Source: Liolophura sinensis (taxonomy: Eukaryota > Mollusca > Polyplacophora > Chitonida > Chitonidae). From it: a stretch of DNA of 64,000 bases. The notes under the pieces are model-generated. The model was not told the DNA's origin and made no database searches. It saw only the letters and a program-made list of their open reading frames with translations. Position 1 is the first letter of the stretch; each line of letters starts with the position of its first letter. A program made the position numbers and the translations under genes. Positions 10,770 to 21,984 of the stretch are shown here, piece after piece. Location of the stretch: NCBI RefSeq assembly GCF_032854445.1, contig NC_088297.1, positions 4,961,991 to 5,025,990 on the forward strand, read 5' to 3'.

Positions 10770-11633
10770 CTGCACACAGAGAAAATAGTTATAATAATAG
10801 TATGAATTAATCGGTCACAATACATAGAAATGATAACACATACAGGGTTAACAAGTCTCATTCGGCAATAATGTAACAATGGAAATGGATGTGAAAATTG
10901 CAGTAGTTGGTCGCTGGACACGAAAAATGGACAGCCTTGCAATATCCGGTGTCCCAACCAATCAGTTTCATATCGAAACCCTTAAAGTTAGGGCATGCAC
11001 GCTAAAATCGTTGTCTTAAGCTTGATACCTGTAAACTCATCTGAATTAAGAAAATAACTATAACGGTTAATAAGACTAAATTTGGCAATAGCTGCGACAT
11101 CCCACATAAAGTCGATGTGCTGATGTGAATGACGTTAAAAGATTTGATATCAGAAATTATACAGGCAGATAGAGAAGCTTAGATACAAATGCTTAGAGTG
11201 GCAATGGCTGTAACCATAGAGGTTAGACTTGCAAGTTATGTATAAAGGGGCTCACAGTTTTAACATGATTATTCTGTCATGGGGTGAGGGGGATGCAAGC
11301 TGAATTATTGTGTCATCTTGGTATTAATATATCTGGATGATTAAACAGCAAGGAAATTACTTATATAAAAATATATGCCAGACGAAGACCATTAAACGCT
11401 GTTCGGTGAAACAGTTCGGTATATTTTTATGTTTTTTTGTGTGTGTATTTTTGGCGATTTTTTAAATGCGTTTAAAAACTGGACTAAGGCTCTTCGTTAA
11501 ATGAATGGACAGTCCTGGAAGATAGCATGTCAATCATTTGATCTATCCATCGACTGACAGACAAATAGAACGACTTTCCTAGCGGTTTCTAGCGCTAAAA
11601 GCACTTCGCTTGTAACACGCAACTGTCGCTTAC
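10770..11633 (-). other. Intron 3 of the Ly6/quiver-like gene
   Basis: This 864-bp intron lies between the linker exon and domain 2. No repeat copy or further coding segment was seen. Confidence 0.8.
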
Positions 11634-13355
11634 CTTCTGAGATTTTCTGCTGAATTTCTGGCTTAGGCCTGTTTTTGGGATACTTTCTTCTCCTCGCTAA
11701 CGTCGTTGGCCTGCGTCGTCTTGTGGTGACCTTAACAGTGGTAGGGGGACCATCCGTTGACGTCTTTTTCGCCGTTGCTGTCGCGTGTCTTGTGGCGTAG
11801 CTAGAAAGCTTCATGGTTCGGCGCCTGTTCATCACTCGCGTTGTTGGGCGTGGCTTCTTCGTTGTGATCACCGGGTATATCGACTTTTTGGGGTTCGTCA
11901 GTCGTCTTCCCCAGTTAGGAAACTTCGGGTAGAGCCTGCTTGGTAGCGGCGTGCTTGTTGCCATGACATAAGTCGGCGGCGTTTTCCTCGCCATTGTTGT
12001 CTGCTTTTTCGTCGTCATCGTCGTCGTTGTCGTCGTTGAGGATTGTCTCCGTGCGAAAGTCGGTTTCTTCGTTATAAGCGATAACTTTTTGGTGGTAGGA
12101 GAAAACGTTTTGGTTGAGGAAGAATATTTCTTGGTGGGAGGAGTCCTTCGGGTGGGTCCTACAGGAGCCAGCCACCAGTAGTGACCTCTCCCCTGTGTTG
12201 GAAGCGGTCTCCTGGGGTACTTTCTGTTGGGACGCTTGGGTCGACGCGGTCTTCTTGTTCCAGGCCTCCACCACTTGTCCCACCACGATGGGCTCCATGT
12301 CCACCGCTCGCTCCCTGACGACGGTGTAGTGCCTGACATCTCCATATCCGCCCTGTCAATTCCGTCACCTCGTGGATGTTTCGTCACTAAGTTCAGTTTA
12401 GGCTTGACGTACGAGCGTCGCCTTCCACCACGACCACGAATAATTTGTGTGTAAGGCGACGACGTTGTCGTCGACGGGGTGGGTTTGGTCGTCGGCGATA
12501 CCACGTGCCACAGCCACCAAGGAACATCAACTTTCTTCTCCGTTTGGTTTGTTGCTGTTGCTATAGTCGACGGCTTTGGGGTTACTCGCATCGTTGATGC
12601 TTTTAGTGAAGTAGCGGAAGCTGTCGTGTTTCTGATTGCCGTCGTCGTTTCTTTCGTTGTGCTTTGTCCGAAGGATTTGGATTTTGTTGTCGTCGATGTT
12701 TCCGAGAAGGAGATCGTCGTTATGGTTTTAGGTGAAGTCTTCGATGTGCCTTCAGTTGTAGAACTTGATTTAGGTGTGGTGGTTGCTTTTGTCGTGAATT
12801 TAAACGTTGACGGCTTACCAGATGTTACATTGGACTTGGGCTGCGAAAAATTCTCCGTGGTAAAATTACTGGTCTGTTTTGGAATGGTCACCCTGACTGT
12901 AGTTGTCTCCCTTGTTCTGGTAGCTTTAATGGAAGAATTATTCACCTTTTTCGAAGTGAATGTTGATTGTGAAACTGTTGTCATGGGAACTGTTGTCGTT
13001 GGTGTTTTCGTTGTTGTTGGTTTATTTGTTGTCCATTGTTTTGACGTCTCAGTGGAGGGCGTGCTGTCAGTCTTTTCAGTAGCTATCTGCTTTTCTAGAA
13101 GTTCAATGCTCTTCCATCCCGTCAACTCATGCTCAACTTCCAGATCTGTATTCACACTGAGGTATTCGCTAGATTCAGACATCTGCATGTATTCACCTCG
13201 ATTCAACTGAGCCATGGGAACCCGGTTACAAAGGTCCTCGTCACAGAAACACCAGACTTGGTTTCCCAGCCAATCAGCGCTCTGTTCTTTGCACCCGAGG
13301 TATTCGATGTCGACGAGGCTGAAGCGCCACCCATCGGCACAGCCACGGACGATAA
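11634..13355 (-). CDS. Exon 3: second half of Ly6 domain 1 plus long basic Thr/Trp-rich linker
   Basis: The exon is 1722 nt (574 codons), acceptor tccctggacag, donor G|GTAAGC, phase 1 at both ends. Residues 74-118 complete domain 1: VIVRGCADGW, a GC pair residue at Cys95, WCFCDEDLCN (Cys109, 111, 116). That final pattern is the quiver/sleepless-like Ly6 signature. The rest is low-complexity linker. About 165-345 is Thr/Ser-rich, with N-glycosylation sequons near Asn213, 237, 242, 249, 316 and 343, resembling a mucin stalk. About 346-647 is strongly basic and Pro-rich, with three Trp clusters (352-356, 425-436, 467-468), runs of Arg at 441-457 and 617-636, and an RGD at 402-404. The frame reads past the donor to a stop at 11530, but the donor and the next exon's phase argue for splicing. 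I know of no family with this linker. Confidence 0.87.
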
Positions 13356-13961
13356 CTGTCCAGGGATAAAAAGTAGCATAATAGACACTGTTATATTAAT
13401 TCAAAATAGGACCTAGTTCTGGCAGAACCGTTTGACGTTCAAAGGGTCACCAGCCGAATCAATATCTCCAGTTGCCATGGTTACCTTTGTTTCACATGAT
13501 GCTTGGTGAAAACAATACCACCTAGATAGGTTTGTGACAAGTTTTACAAGGAAATATCTAAGTCTACAAAAGACTTCTTGTTTAAGTATAAATATTTGTC
13601 ATTCTTTGAAGAAAGTGTACACTATAAACTCCGATATATCTGTAGAGATTGTGATCAGTTCAATTTATAAAGACTTACTTGAACGAAATAAAAATATTAC
13701 CCTTGTTTGCTTAATGATTTATATTATAATGGTCATATTGCGTTTGAATGACCAAAGCTAAGATATGCCATATATTTAGACTAGAGTAAATAATTATTAC
13801 TTAACCCAACTTCGGCAGAAGTGTAACCACATTTAAGGTAGACCTACATCGAAAATGACTTACCCAGATATTATTCCGTAACTTCCGTTGTCAACTCAAA
13901 AGACAGATGAGTGTTCCATTCAACTGAAGGGTGGAAGGGTAAAAAGTGCAAGTGTACTTAC
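13356..13961 (-). other. Intron 2 of the Ly6/quiver-like gene
   Basis: This 606-bp intron splits domain 1 between its fifth and sixth cysteines. It is AT-rich and unique as far as I can see. No repeat family copy was recognised. Confidence 0.8.
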
Positions 13962-14102
13962 CGCCGTCCTGATCTTTCCTGATGAAGCATCGATTGGTTT
14001 TGGGGCAGTGGGAGAAAACCGCGTAACCGTCTGTAGGACTGCTCTGGTTGACCTGATCCCGGCAGTGGGGGTTGAAACTGTTACAATCGTAACATCGGAT
14101 CC
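13962..14102 (-). CDS. Exon 2: first half of Ly6/quiver domain 1
   Basis: The exon is 141 nt, flanked by a pyrimidine-rich acceptor (tttgtttgtcctcag) and the donor G|GTAAGTAC, phase 1 at both ends. It encodes about residues 27-73 and carries five cysteines: Cys30 and Cys33 in CYDC, Cys40 in PHC, Cys59 in HCP and Cys65 in RCF. This is the finger I/II half of a three-finger (Ly6/uPAR) domain. It ends in a KTNRCFIRKD segment, closely echoed in exon 4 (YTKKCFVRKD). The disulfide partners lie in exon 3, so this exon cannot fold alone. Splitting a Ly6 domain over two phase-1 exons is usual in the family. Confidence 0.88.
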
Positions 14103-14157
14103 CTGAGGACAAACAAAGCAAAATGGTAGAAGTACAAAATCTGGGCGAAGGTCTGCG

Positions 14158-14400
14158 GCCTCAGTGACTCAGTTGGTTAGCGCGCTAGCGCAGGGTAATG
14201 ACCGAGGAATCTCTCACCAACGCGGTTGTTCGGAGTTCAGCTCATGCTGGCTTCCTGAGGCCGACCTGCTGATGGTCGTAGGTTTCCCCCGGGCTCTGCC
14301 TGGTTTCCTCCCATCATAATGCTGGCCGCCGTCGTATAAGTGAAATATTCTTGAGAACGACATAAAGCACCAATCAAATAAATAAATAAATAAATAAATT
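14158..14400 (+). repeat. SINE family A, full length, in intron 1
   Basis: Has the tRNA head (ggcctcagtgactcagttgg, ttagcgcgctagcgcagggt), an altered B-box region, the 'cccccgggctctgcctggtt' body and an (aaat)n tail. It lies antisense to the gene, 56 bp from the exon 2 acceptor. About 20 bases of the usual 'tccggccgtacgtgggaagg' segment are deleted. Confidence 0.93.
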
Positions 14401-14414
14401 TCGTATTCATTTGT

Positions 14415-14525
14415 ATTACAGTTCTTTGGTGATTTGTTTTCAACGTTGTTTTAGGAAAAGGCCTTGCGATTAGTGATATGGAACATCTATTTTGTCTGGC
14501 GGCTGGTTTTATAGTTGTATGATAC
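14415..14525 (+). repeat. Family B, block B2
   Basis: 'gttctttggtgatttgtttt', 'caacgttgttttaggaaaag', then 'gccttgcgattagtgatatg' match the B2 block seen at many places in the window. It directly follows a family A SINE. Confidence 0.75.
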
Positions 14526-14594
14526 AGTAAATAAATCTTACTGAACATAAACTCGTATCTTTGTGGACAGAAACAACTACTCAGATGAACAACC

Positions 14595-14790
14595 AATCTT
14601 GTCCCTTGGCACCATGACTTATGCAGAATTGGGTAAAAGAAAGAGCAGTCATGTTAAATGCAAGATATCAGAGGAATTACTGAAAATGCCGTGTTGTCAT
14701 CACATTGAATATACAAACACATTAAAACAATGCAAAGGGACATCGGGGATGCTTAGTCCACCAGCAGAATTAGCTCCAAAAACTGGAGGG
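14595..14790 (-). repeat. Family B, block B1
   Basis: Reads as the complement of B1: 'caccatgacttatgcagaat', 'gttgtcatcacattgaatat' and 'ggatgcttagtccaccagca', shared with 61970-62150. An open frame across it (14563-14856) is explained by the repeat. Confidence 0.75.
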
Positions 14791-14859
14791 GACGGTGTAA
14801 ACTACCAACCATTGGCAAGTCATACTGGCGAACCTTTGCACCTTCTAACATTTTGAACC

Positions 14860-17800
14860 TCTAAATCGACAGTTAATACATTTATCTATTTTCATATTGC
14901 TTTCCGTGGCAAATCCACACCGATTCGCAATTCACCTGTATATAAGCAATTGTGTGGCCAGTGCATGATTTCCAATCATATACGTCTGTCCACGTTCGGA
15001 TCTAAAACAAATCCCGTGGCTAGCATGCACCGATCTGACCACAACAGACAATCAACTAGCCAGACAAGACTTCCGGCCAAATCTTACTGGATGACAGCGT
15101 TAAGTTAAAAACCATGCTGATTTCAGGAAATTACGGAACGGATTAAAACCTGTCTAACAAGCGACCCAGCTCGTCATTAAACAGGTCCCTTCCCGCCATG
15201 TTTGTCCGACGTACACAGGTCCAACAAAACATGCAAACAGTTGGTTTGGTGAAATCAAGTTGGATCAATTTGACGTGACCTAATTTTGAAAGGTCGCACG
15301 CCAAATACTATACTACTGGTAGTAAAATGTTTCATGACCCTTCAGTGAACTAGACGCTTCGATTATCATTAATTTGTCGAATTAAAATGTTGTCACGTGT
15401 TGGTAAAGTCATGTGCGCGTGCTCATGCACTTGCCCTTCAATAATTCGGTTCTAGGCATTACAAAAATGCTAACGCCTATAATTATGATTCGTTCGAAAT
15501 ACTGACTCCAAATGTATCACGGAAAAAAAAATTTGCTTCTCATTTAAATGAATTTAAAGTTATGCGCGCCATTTAAAAAACCCCGATATCCTTAAAACAG
15601 GAATTATTAAAAGGTATGTAATTTGTGTTGATAGTTAAAAACACTGCAGAATAGCAAATGAAATAAGTTCACGAGCTGTAGTGTGGTAGTTAGCTAATGG
15701 TTACACGTAACTTGTGAAATGCGGGCTCTTGTGAGTTTACCTCTGATAGGGTTTTATTCCCACGGTACAGCGCTTAAATAGTAGCAACTTAAACCATCAT
15801 AGCGCCATTGTGAAAGCAAAAGTAGATAAAGAAATGCAGTGATTATATGACCACCTTCATAAATGGACGCATGTTTTGCAACAACTTGGCTAAATTGCCT
15901 CGTGACTTTAATTTCAAACTATGATGAATAATTAGATAAAATTAATAGTGGTATTCCAAGCATTTTTTTTTTTTGACTTTCATTAAACATACTCTCATTT
16001 TGCAGACCGAGGCAAGCACATTCAGATATCTATCCAGGGGTATTTCACAGCAAACACAGGTCAAACTACGCATTTCATCAATTCATCCTAAAAATACAAA
16101 CATGTCACAGTCACATGTGATAAATTCTCTCATGATGGATATTTATTTTTTCAGGAAGTGTGTGGAAGGAAACTAATAAGAAACTAAAGTTTCACAGCGA
16201 CACGGAACAGTTTTCTTTCGGATTTGCGGAGACCAGTCAAACATCACTACGGTATTTTTCCTTAATTCAAAAATTTTGAGAGAACAACTCCCTTTGCAAA
16301 CAACGTCCGTGTACTAGTTTGTGATCAAAGTCTCAGATTCCAGGCAAAACTGACAAATTGTTATCAGGGCAAAGTTGACAACGGCATTAACCCAGCTTGT
16401 GTCCATGTCCACTTTGTGAGCGGCTTGGCAACGCGTGCCAGTGACAACAAACCGTTAACAAGGCAACGGTTTTGTGGTTTATCGTTAGAAGTGTGAAGCA
16501 ATTTAGACATCATGTTTATCTTGGACATCTGGCGTGGACCCTTTAATAAGGACATCCGGGCGGATTAAGAGACATTTAGAATAAACAATAAACGCCTTAG
16601 AAGACAATCAGTAGGTCAGTTTTACTTCCTCGGAATCAAGGGTCAGAAATGAATCAAAACGCGTTTGAGGTCAGATGCTCGTTTAAAAAAACAAACAGCT
16701 GTAATTTGAGACCGTAGCGTAACGTCCGTGTCAAACACATAAACAACATTGCAAGACGCAACGCAACGTTGTAAGACGCGACACAACGTCGTAAGACGCA
16801 ACACAACGTCGTAAGACGCAACACAACGTTGTGACTGCGCTGTAAAACGAGACCCTGTACCCGACACTACAAACGTTTGGGTGAAAAATAGAGAATGAAC
16901 AAATGGCACATCAGTTGACCGATTGAATGAATGGTTAAAAAGTTGAGCGCAAAGTTCAAAGAGCCGCATTCAAGAGTTATGGTCAAGTAGGCCCTATGCA
17001 TGGATCCAGGCATTTTGCAGCCAAGCATTGGATTAATACTACGCATGTCATTCTTCACAGAAAAGTGTATTAATTCAGTTAATTAATTTATTAACCAGGT
17101 GATGAGCTGACCAACGGTAAATATCCAAACACAGATGTAACTGACTGACAAGATTAAACTGAAGGAAAACCACTGATTTTCAACAATATGCCTGCGGTAA
17201 AAGACTGGTTGACTGTTAGCTCTTAGATTGGAACAAACTGAGCGTTGAGAGAACACATACATGTATTTCTCAAAGTAGGTCTGACATGAAGTTTTAGTCT
17301 TATAATTTTATCTTAAATTCAAACAGGTATTGAATCTACCGAAGCCTATTAAGTGAACTTTCCACCTTGAAGAACAGAAAAAGCGGCTGTCAGTCAACTG
17401 ATGCTCTAAGGTTTTAACACTGGTACACGCTTCTAAGACAAAATATTGAAAGAGCAGCGCTTTCTCATTTCGCGATCATGGTAACTATCTACAGCCCACT
17501 TTCATCTTTGTCATGTCAGTTTGATGAACATTGGGTTTTTAATGGATACATGAAAGGAAACTCTACCATACATAATATGGTCTAATGGGAAATTAAGAAA
17601 GTTACGCCAAAAGACGGAAAAAAACACATTAGAGGTGTATTTTATATCTCTTAATATCCCAGCTATTTTATGCTTTTCCGCCTATCGTGGCAAATGATCG
17701 TAGATGACGTCATCGAATAACATATTAACACGAGACCAGCTTAGCTCCCCTGATACGAGATTTCTGCTCAACAAAGTTGTTTTTAAAGCGATCAGGCTAC

Positions 17801-19750
17801 CTCACTTCCGGACTAACCGCTTGGGCCTTAGGAACACTGTAGTTTAAAGCTATTTTTACGTCTCAAGAAAAAAAGGCAATCATACTTTTATAAGTTAGGA
17901 TACATCTTAAGACGCATATTTACAACAAACAAAAAAACCCAAACGTTCCGTGTATCCTTTAAATAAGTAGTATTTACCATGAAACATTTAGTTGAAACTG
18001 AAATGGCGCAGCAAGCATACCGATATGGTCGTCATACATACGTCTAATGTTCTAGCTGGGTCAATATAAAAACTACACCGTCTGTTTTCTGGAACTTGGC
18101 CAACCGCAATGAATACCGGACTTGAATGAATGTCGAAAACAGGAGTAGTGCGTGAGACCGCTCCAGGCGCTTGCACACGGAGAAGCCCCGTATATTAAAA
18201 CCCTCGTTGTGCTTGGGAACAGGCCATATTATTTGCCCCAGTATTTATTCTCCCAAAACGCCAAACCTTATTCCAATATTATTCTCTGGAAATAAAGCGT
18301 GGTGGTAACTGGGTGTTGCCTCAACAGCCGACAAATGTGGAATAAAAAAGCCAGAAATACAACAATACGCGGTTTTCTGCCGGGTTCCATACTCTCGCAG
18401 AATTTTGATTTCAGAGAAAGGTTTGGCCTTATTTAACGGAACGTAATATTGTCAGTTCGCACGAGACAATGTTAGCGCAAAAATCAATAAAACCCAAAGA
18501 ATGCAAAAATCGTGTATAACAATGAAGGAAAGTGTCAATAGCATGCGATTAGGAATCTCAAGATTTTCAGGAATACAAGTGTTAGAGGCCACTTTCTTAC
18601 TAAACAAATAAAAAACAACAACAAATTGGCTGTCAGTCTAAATATAAAAAAGATTGCGTGCGGTATGCGATATTATTGGATAAAATCGATATGGTTATGA
18701 AATGAATACCTGTGTACGAAACAATGTATTGAAATGACCCAACGACACTGTGATATGTAATGCCCAGCCTCAAAGAATAAATTCTGAGAACAACGAAAAA
18801 AGACAAATTGATTGTCCAAACAACCCCTAAACTGAGAAGTAAAATAGTTCAAACATAAAATTGCTCCTGAAAACGGGACACATTCATTTTTCAGGTTTTC
18901 AACTTTCACTTCTATGAGGACTAGATGAGTTGGATAATGTTAATTTCAATTTAATTTAAAATATTTTCTTAAGTGGAAGACTGTACGTAACTGGGGCCAT
19001 GTTGCTTTATCCAATAGGAAATGACATACAAAAGACACAGTACAAAAAAAAGAAACAGAAGACTTCACAGTAAACTACACGGAACGGGCTAGAATCAAAC
19101 TGGTTTTGGCTGCGAGGGCTTACAGTACGTTAGCTTGACTCCCACGATATGGCTGAAATATTGCCAACATATCCCTTGTTCTGTGGAAAATCAGATCAAT
19201 TCACTTAAATAAGAACGTATTCGGATTCTAATTTAAGTTCTCATGCCAAAGATTTCCATAGTAATCCCTCTTGGACTGGTGAAGTGATTAATGAATGGAG
19301 AGAATAAGAGTTTCCTCAAGGACAACTTAGATTTGACCTTGAAGAAAGCACTACGATACTGGGTATATGCAGTTGGCACGTATAATGAGAGCGGAATCAT
19401 TCTGGGTTAAACAAGCCTCACCTGAATGTCTTAAAAATATATGTAAACATTTGCATAAGACCGTTAAAGAATTCGGCATGTTCCGCTCTAAGACAATTGA
19501 GACATATCCCATGAATGCAGCTCTGCTGTATGTTTGTCCTGCGGTGTTTGAATTTTAGGAAAAGTTTAAAGTAAATTTAAATCTTCTTAAAGTTTTTCTT
19601 CGGTATTTGTTTACAAGTGAACCACTTTAGCCGTCAGATGAGCAATTAGCTGTTTAAAGCTCAACTCAATTATCATTTCGAGTTCTTTGAACAGACAAAT
19701 TGCATGACATAAAGTCAAGTAATAAAACGGTGCTCCAGAAGGAATTATCT
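14860..19750. other. Intron 1 segment, mostly unique sequence
   Basis: Apart from the 20-bp array at 16751-16830 I see no repeat family copy, exon or regulatory cluster. Open frames are short and featureless. Confidence 0.4.
16751..16830 (+). repeat. 20-bp tandem repeat, four units
   Basis: The unit is g(c/t)aagacgcaacacaacgt(t/c). It is CpG-rich compared with its surroundings, and units 1 and 4 end in the palindrome AACGTT. Confidence 0.93.
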
Positions 19751-19785
19751 AGGTCAGTTGCCATTCCAAAATTGCAGTAGGGATT

Positions 19786-19850
19786 TGCCAGTTAAATATC
19801 GCTATTCTGGTTTTACTCTCTACGCTGTACTTCTATCACACTATCTGTGC
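19786..19850 (+). repeat. Family B, B1 core fragment
   Basis: 'gccagttaaatatcgctatt' followed by 'ctggttttactctctacgct' is the same segment that is amplified as tandem units at 20043 and 29622. Confidence 0.65.
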
Positions 19851-19964
19851 TGTAAATCTTTCATATTATTTTGCGACATAGACCAGGATTCTGTTGATGA
19901 ACTAATCATCGAGAATTGGCCCCTTTGTTATTTTTCCGTGATATAGTCTTTTAAATGTGAACAG

Positions 19965-20210
19965 AGTACAGCATTTTGAGTAATTCTAGACCAGTGGCAT
20001 CTAATAAATTTCATGTAACATCAGTTTGCCAGCTACCAAACGGTCGTCGATGCTCTGGTTTCCCTCTCTATGCTGTACGTCTATCACACTGTCGTCGATG
20101 CTCTGGTTTCCCTCTCTATGCTGTGCGCCTATCACACTGTCGTCGCTGCTCTGGTTTCACTCCCTATCCTATAAGACTTTTATATTCCTTTCATATTCTA
20201 CGCTGAACGC
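19965..20210 (+). repeat. Family B, B1 with a 48-bp triplication
   Basis: The B1 opening ('cagcattttgagtaattcta', 'gaccagtggcatctaataaa') leads into three units of 48 bp beginning gtcgtcga(t) at 20043, 20091 and 20139. Each contains 'ctctggtttccctctctatg'. Units 1 and 2 are nearly identical, so the triplication looks young. Confidence 0.8.
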
Positions 20211-20377
20211 TTTTATTTGCGGAGACAGTTTTTGTTACTCAGCCTTTACAATATTTCATGAACCAAAACTTACAAACTAACCTGGTACCGGTATATGATG
20301 ATTTCCATATTGATTATATCTACACACTTAGAATATTCCTTGCCAACAGTATTGAAAACGTTTAATAATAAAGCATT

Positions 20378-20490
20378 AAAGACTACAGTATAGAGAGTAA
20401 AATCCAGAGAATTGACGACGGTCTGAATGTTGATATTCACGGCCCTTTGTCAGTTTACCTCAGTTTTATTCCGACTGTTCATGTCAACGG
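20378..20490 (-). repeat. Family B, B1 fragment
   Basis: Plus-strand text 'gactacagtatagagagtaa', 'cagtttacctcagttttatt' and 'ccgactgttcatgtcaacgg' is the complement of the B1 core. Confidence 0.7.
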
Positions 20491-20517
20491 TTAAAAAACA
20501 GCATCCTCATTTCTGTC

Positions 20518-20750
20518 TCAGTTCTTTGGTGATTTATGTAGAGCGTTTTATTTATTTTTTTTTTTTTGATTGGTGTTTTACGCCGTACTCAAGAATATTT
20601 CACTTATACGACGGCGGTCAGCATTATGGTGGGTGGAAACCGGGCACAGCCCGGGGGAAACCCACGACCATCCGCAGGTTGCCGACAGACCTAGAGCGTT
20701 TTAGAAACTGGCCCTGCGATTACTGATCTTCAACCGTTCATTATTTTTAG
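20518..20750 (+). repeat. Family B, block B2, interrupted by a family A SINE
   Basis: Left part 'gttctttggtgatttatgta' and right part 'aaactggccctgcgattact' are contiguous in other B2 copies. A SINE sits between them. Confidence 0.75.
20551..20691 (-). mobile_element. Recent family A SINE insertion with 12-bp target site duplication
   Basis: A 5'-truncated minus-strand copy with a T-rich 5' end (its A-rich tail in complement) and a well-preserved body. It is flanked by the perfect 12-bp repeat tagagcgtttta at 20539-20550 and 20692-20703. This is the signature of target-primed retrotransposition. Confidence 0.92.
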
Positions 20751-21536
20751 GGACTGAAACACCAGTGTATGTTACTACGCCTACGCCCCGATCCGTATGA
20801 ATTTTCGAAGTGTTGTTGTTGCTCTACGCTTCTCTTAATGGATACGTAGATTGGACATCGACCTGGGATAACACTGCGCTTTAGGTTTGGATTAACACAT
20901 CGGCGAGAAGAAGTGAGAAAACACCCGGAGAAGATTTACAAAAGTAGAACTCGTTCAAAACAGGGTTCATTCGAATCAGGATTTATGGCTTCCATATTTG
21001 TTTACTGATGTCGTCTGGTTCTGTGTTTTAAGCACAAAAATAATGTGTCCGGCCCCGACAAAGGTCACTAAGTGGAGCTGATAGAAAAAAAAGGCAGGCA
21101 AAAATCAGTTATTGATGAAGATGACCTTACGTGTCAAACCAACCAAGGTCGTCTATCGTTACGTGATGTTCCTGTTAGACTTTCGTGTGATTGGTATTTA
21201 TCACGCTAAATAAAACTGATTTTTTTGTAACATTGTCAGGATTATTGTAGATCGTTTTTAATCCTTACAATATCTGTAACATGTTTCGGAAGGATGGGGA
21301 ATTTAACCGATTCTTAATGCTGGTTAAATATTGAGCTGCTAAGGGCAAAGTTTGCTCAATGTATAATGTAAGCGGAAACTATCGTCAAATGGTTGCCATG
21401 AACCTATGACACAATGTTTATTACACAAAACATCACACAAACTGGAATGTTTCATTCTAGACCAGGCTACCTTATCGATAATTTCATTACATATTTGTGC
21501 TACAGGTGACAGCGAGGGAGCTGTTTTAATGTGATT

Positions 21537-21905
21537 GTAAATGTTAAATGTGATGACAACACAGCATTTTGAGTACTTCTACACCAGTGACGTCTAATAA
21601 ATAGCAATTAACATCACTGCATCACAGTCATCGCCGCTCTCGTTTTACTGTCTATGCCGTACGTCTTTAACTATATATTCTGCTGGTGGAATAAACATCC
21701 CCGAGGCCTGGTCCCTTTGCATTATTTTAATGTTATTGTAAATGTTAAATGTGATGACAACCCAGCATTTTGAGTACTTCTACACCAGTGACGTCTAATA
21801 TATTACAATTACCATCACTGCTTTTTTTTACCTAATTCTGCTTAAGTCATGGTCCTAGGGGGCGTGTAAATGGCTACTGTTTATAAAATTACATAAACAG
21901 TTAGA
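21537..21905 (+). repeat. Family B, B1 with an internal duplication
   Basis: A segment of about 95 bp ('gtaaatgttaaatgtgatga', 'cagcattttgagtacttcta', 'caccagtgacgtctaat') occurs at about 21537-21630 and again at about 21732-21825 with few differences. The second copy runs on into 'tttttacctaattctgctta' and 'acagttagaataaaaccctg'. Confidence 0.8.
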
Positions 21906-21984
21906 ATAAAACCCTGACTGAGCTTCTTTTTATTTATTATATTCTTAATTATGATATTGACTTCTTAATTATATTCCAATCGCT

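Noticed and set aside
11530-11633. Continuation of the linker frame past the exon 3 donor to a stop at 11530
   Set aside because: The donor GTAAGC at the exon end is in the same phase as all other junctions, and the next exon begins a second Ly6 domain in frame. Read-through is possible but less likely.
12479-13210. A 243-codon plus-strand open frame rich in Val
   Set aside because: It is the exact antisense of the Thr-rich linker exon. ACN-type Thr codons read as GTN-type Val codons on the other strand. The minus-strand frame continues a cysteine-rich domain and has matching splice sites.
14563-14856. A 97-codon plus-strand open frame
   Set aside because: It lies in a family B copy. The matching segment at 61.97-62.15 kb does not keep the frame.
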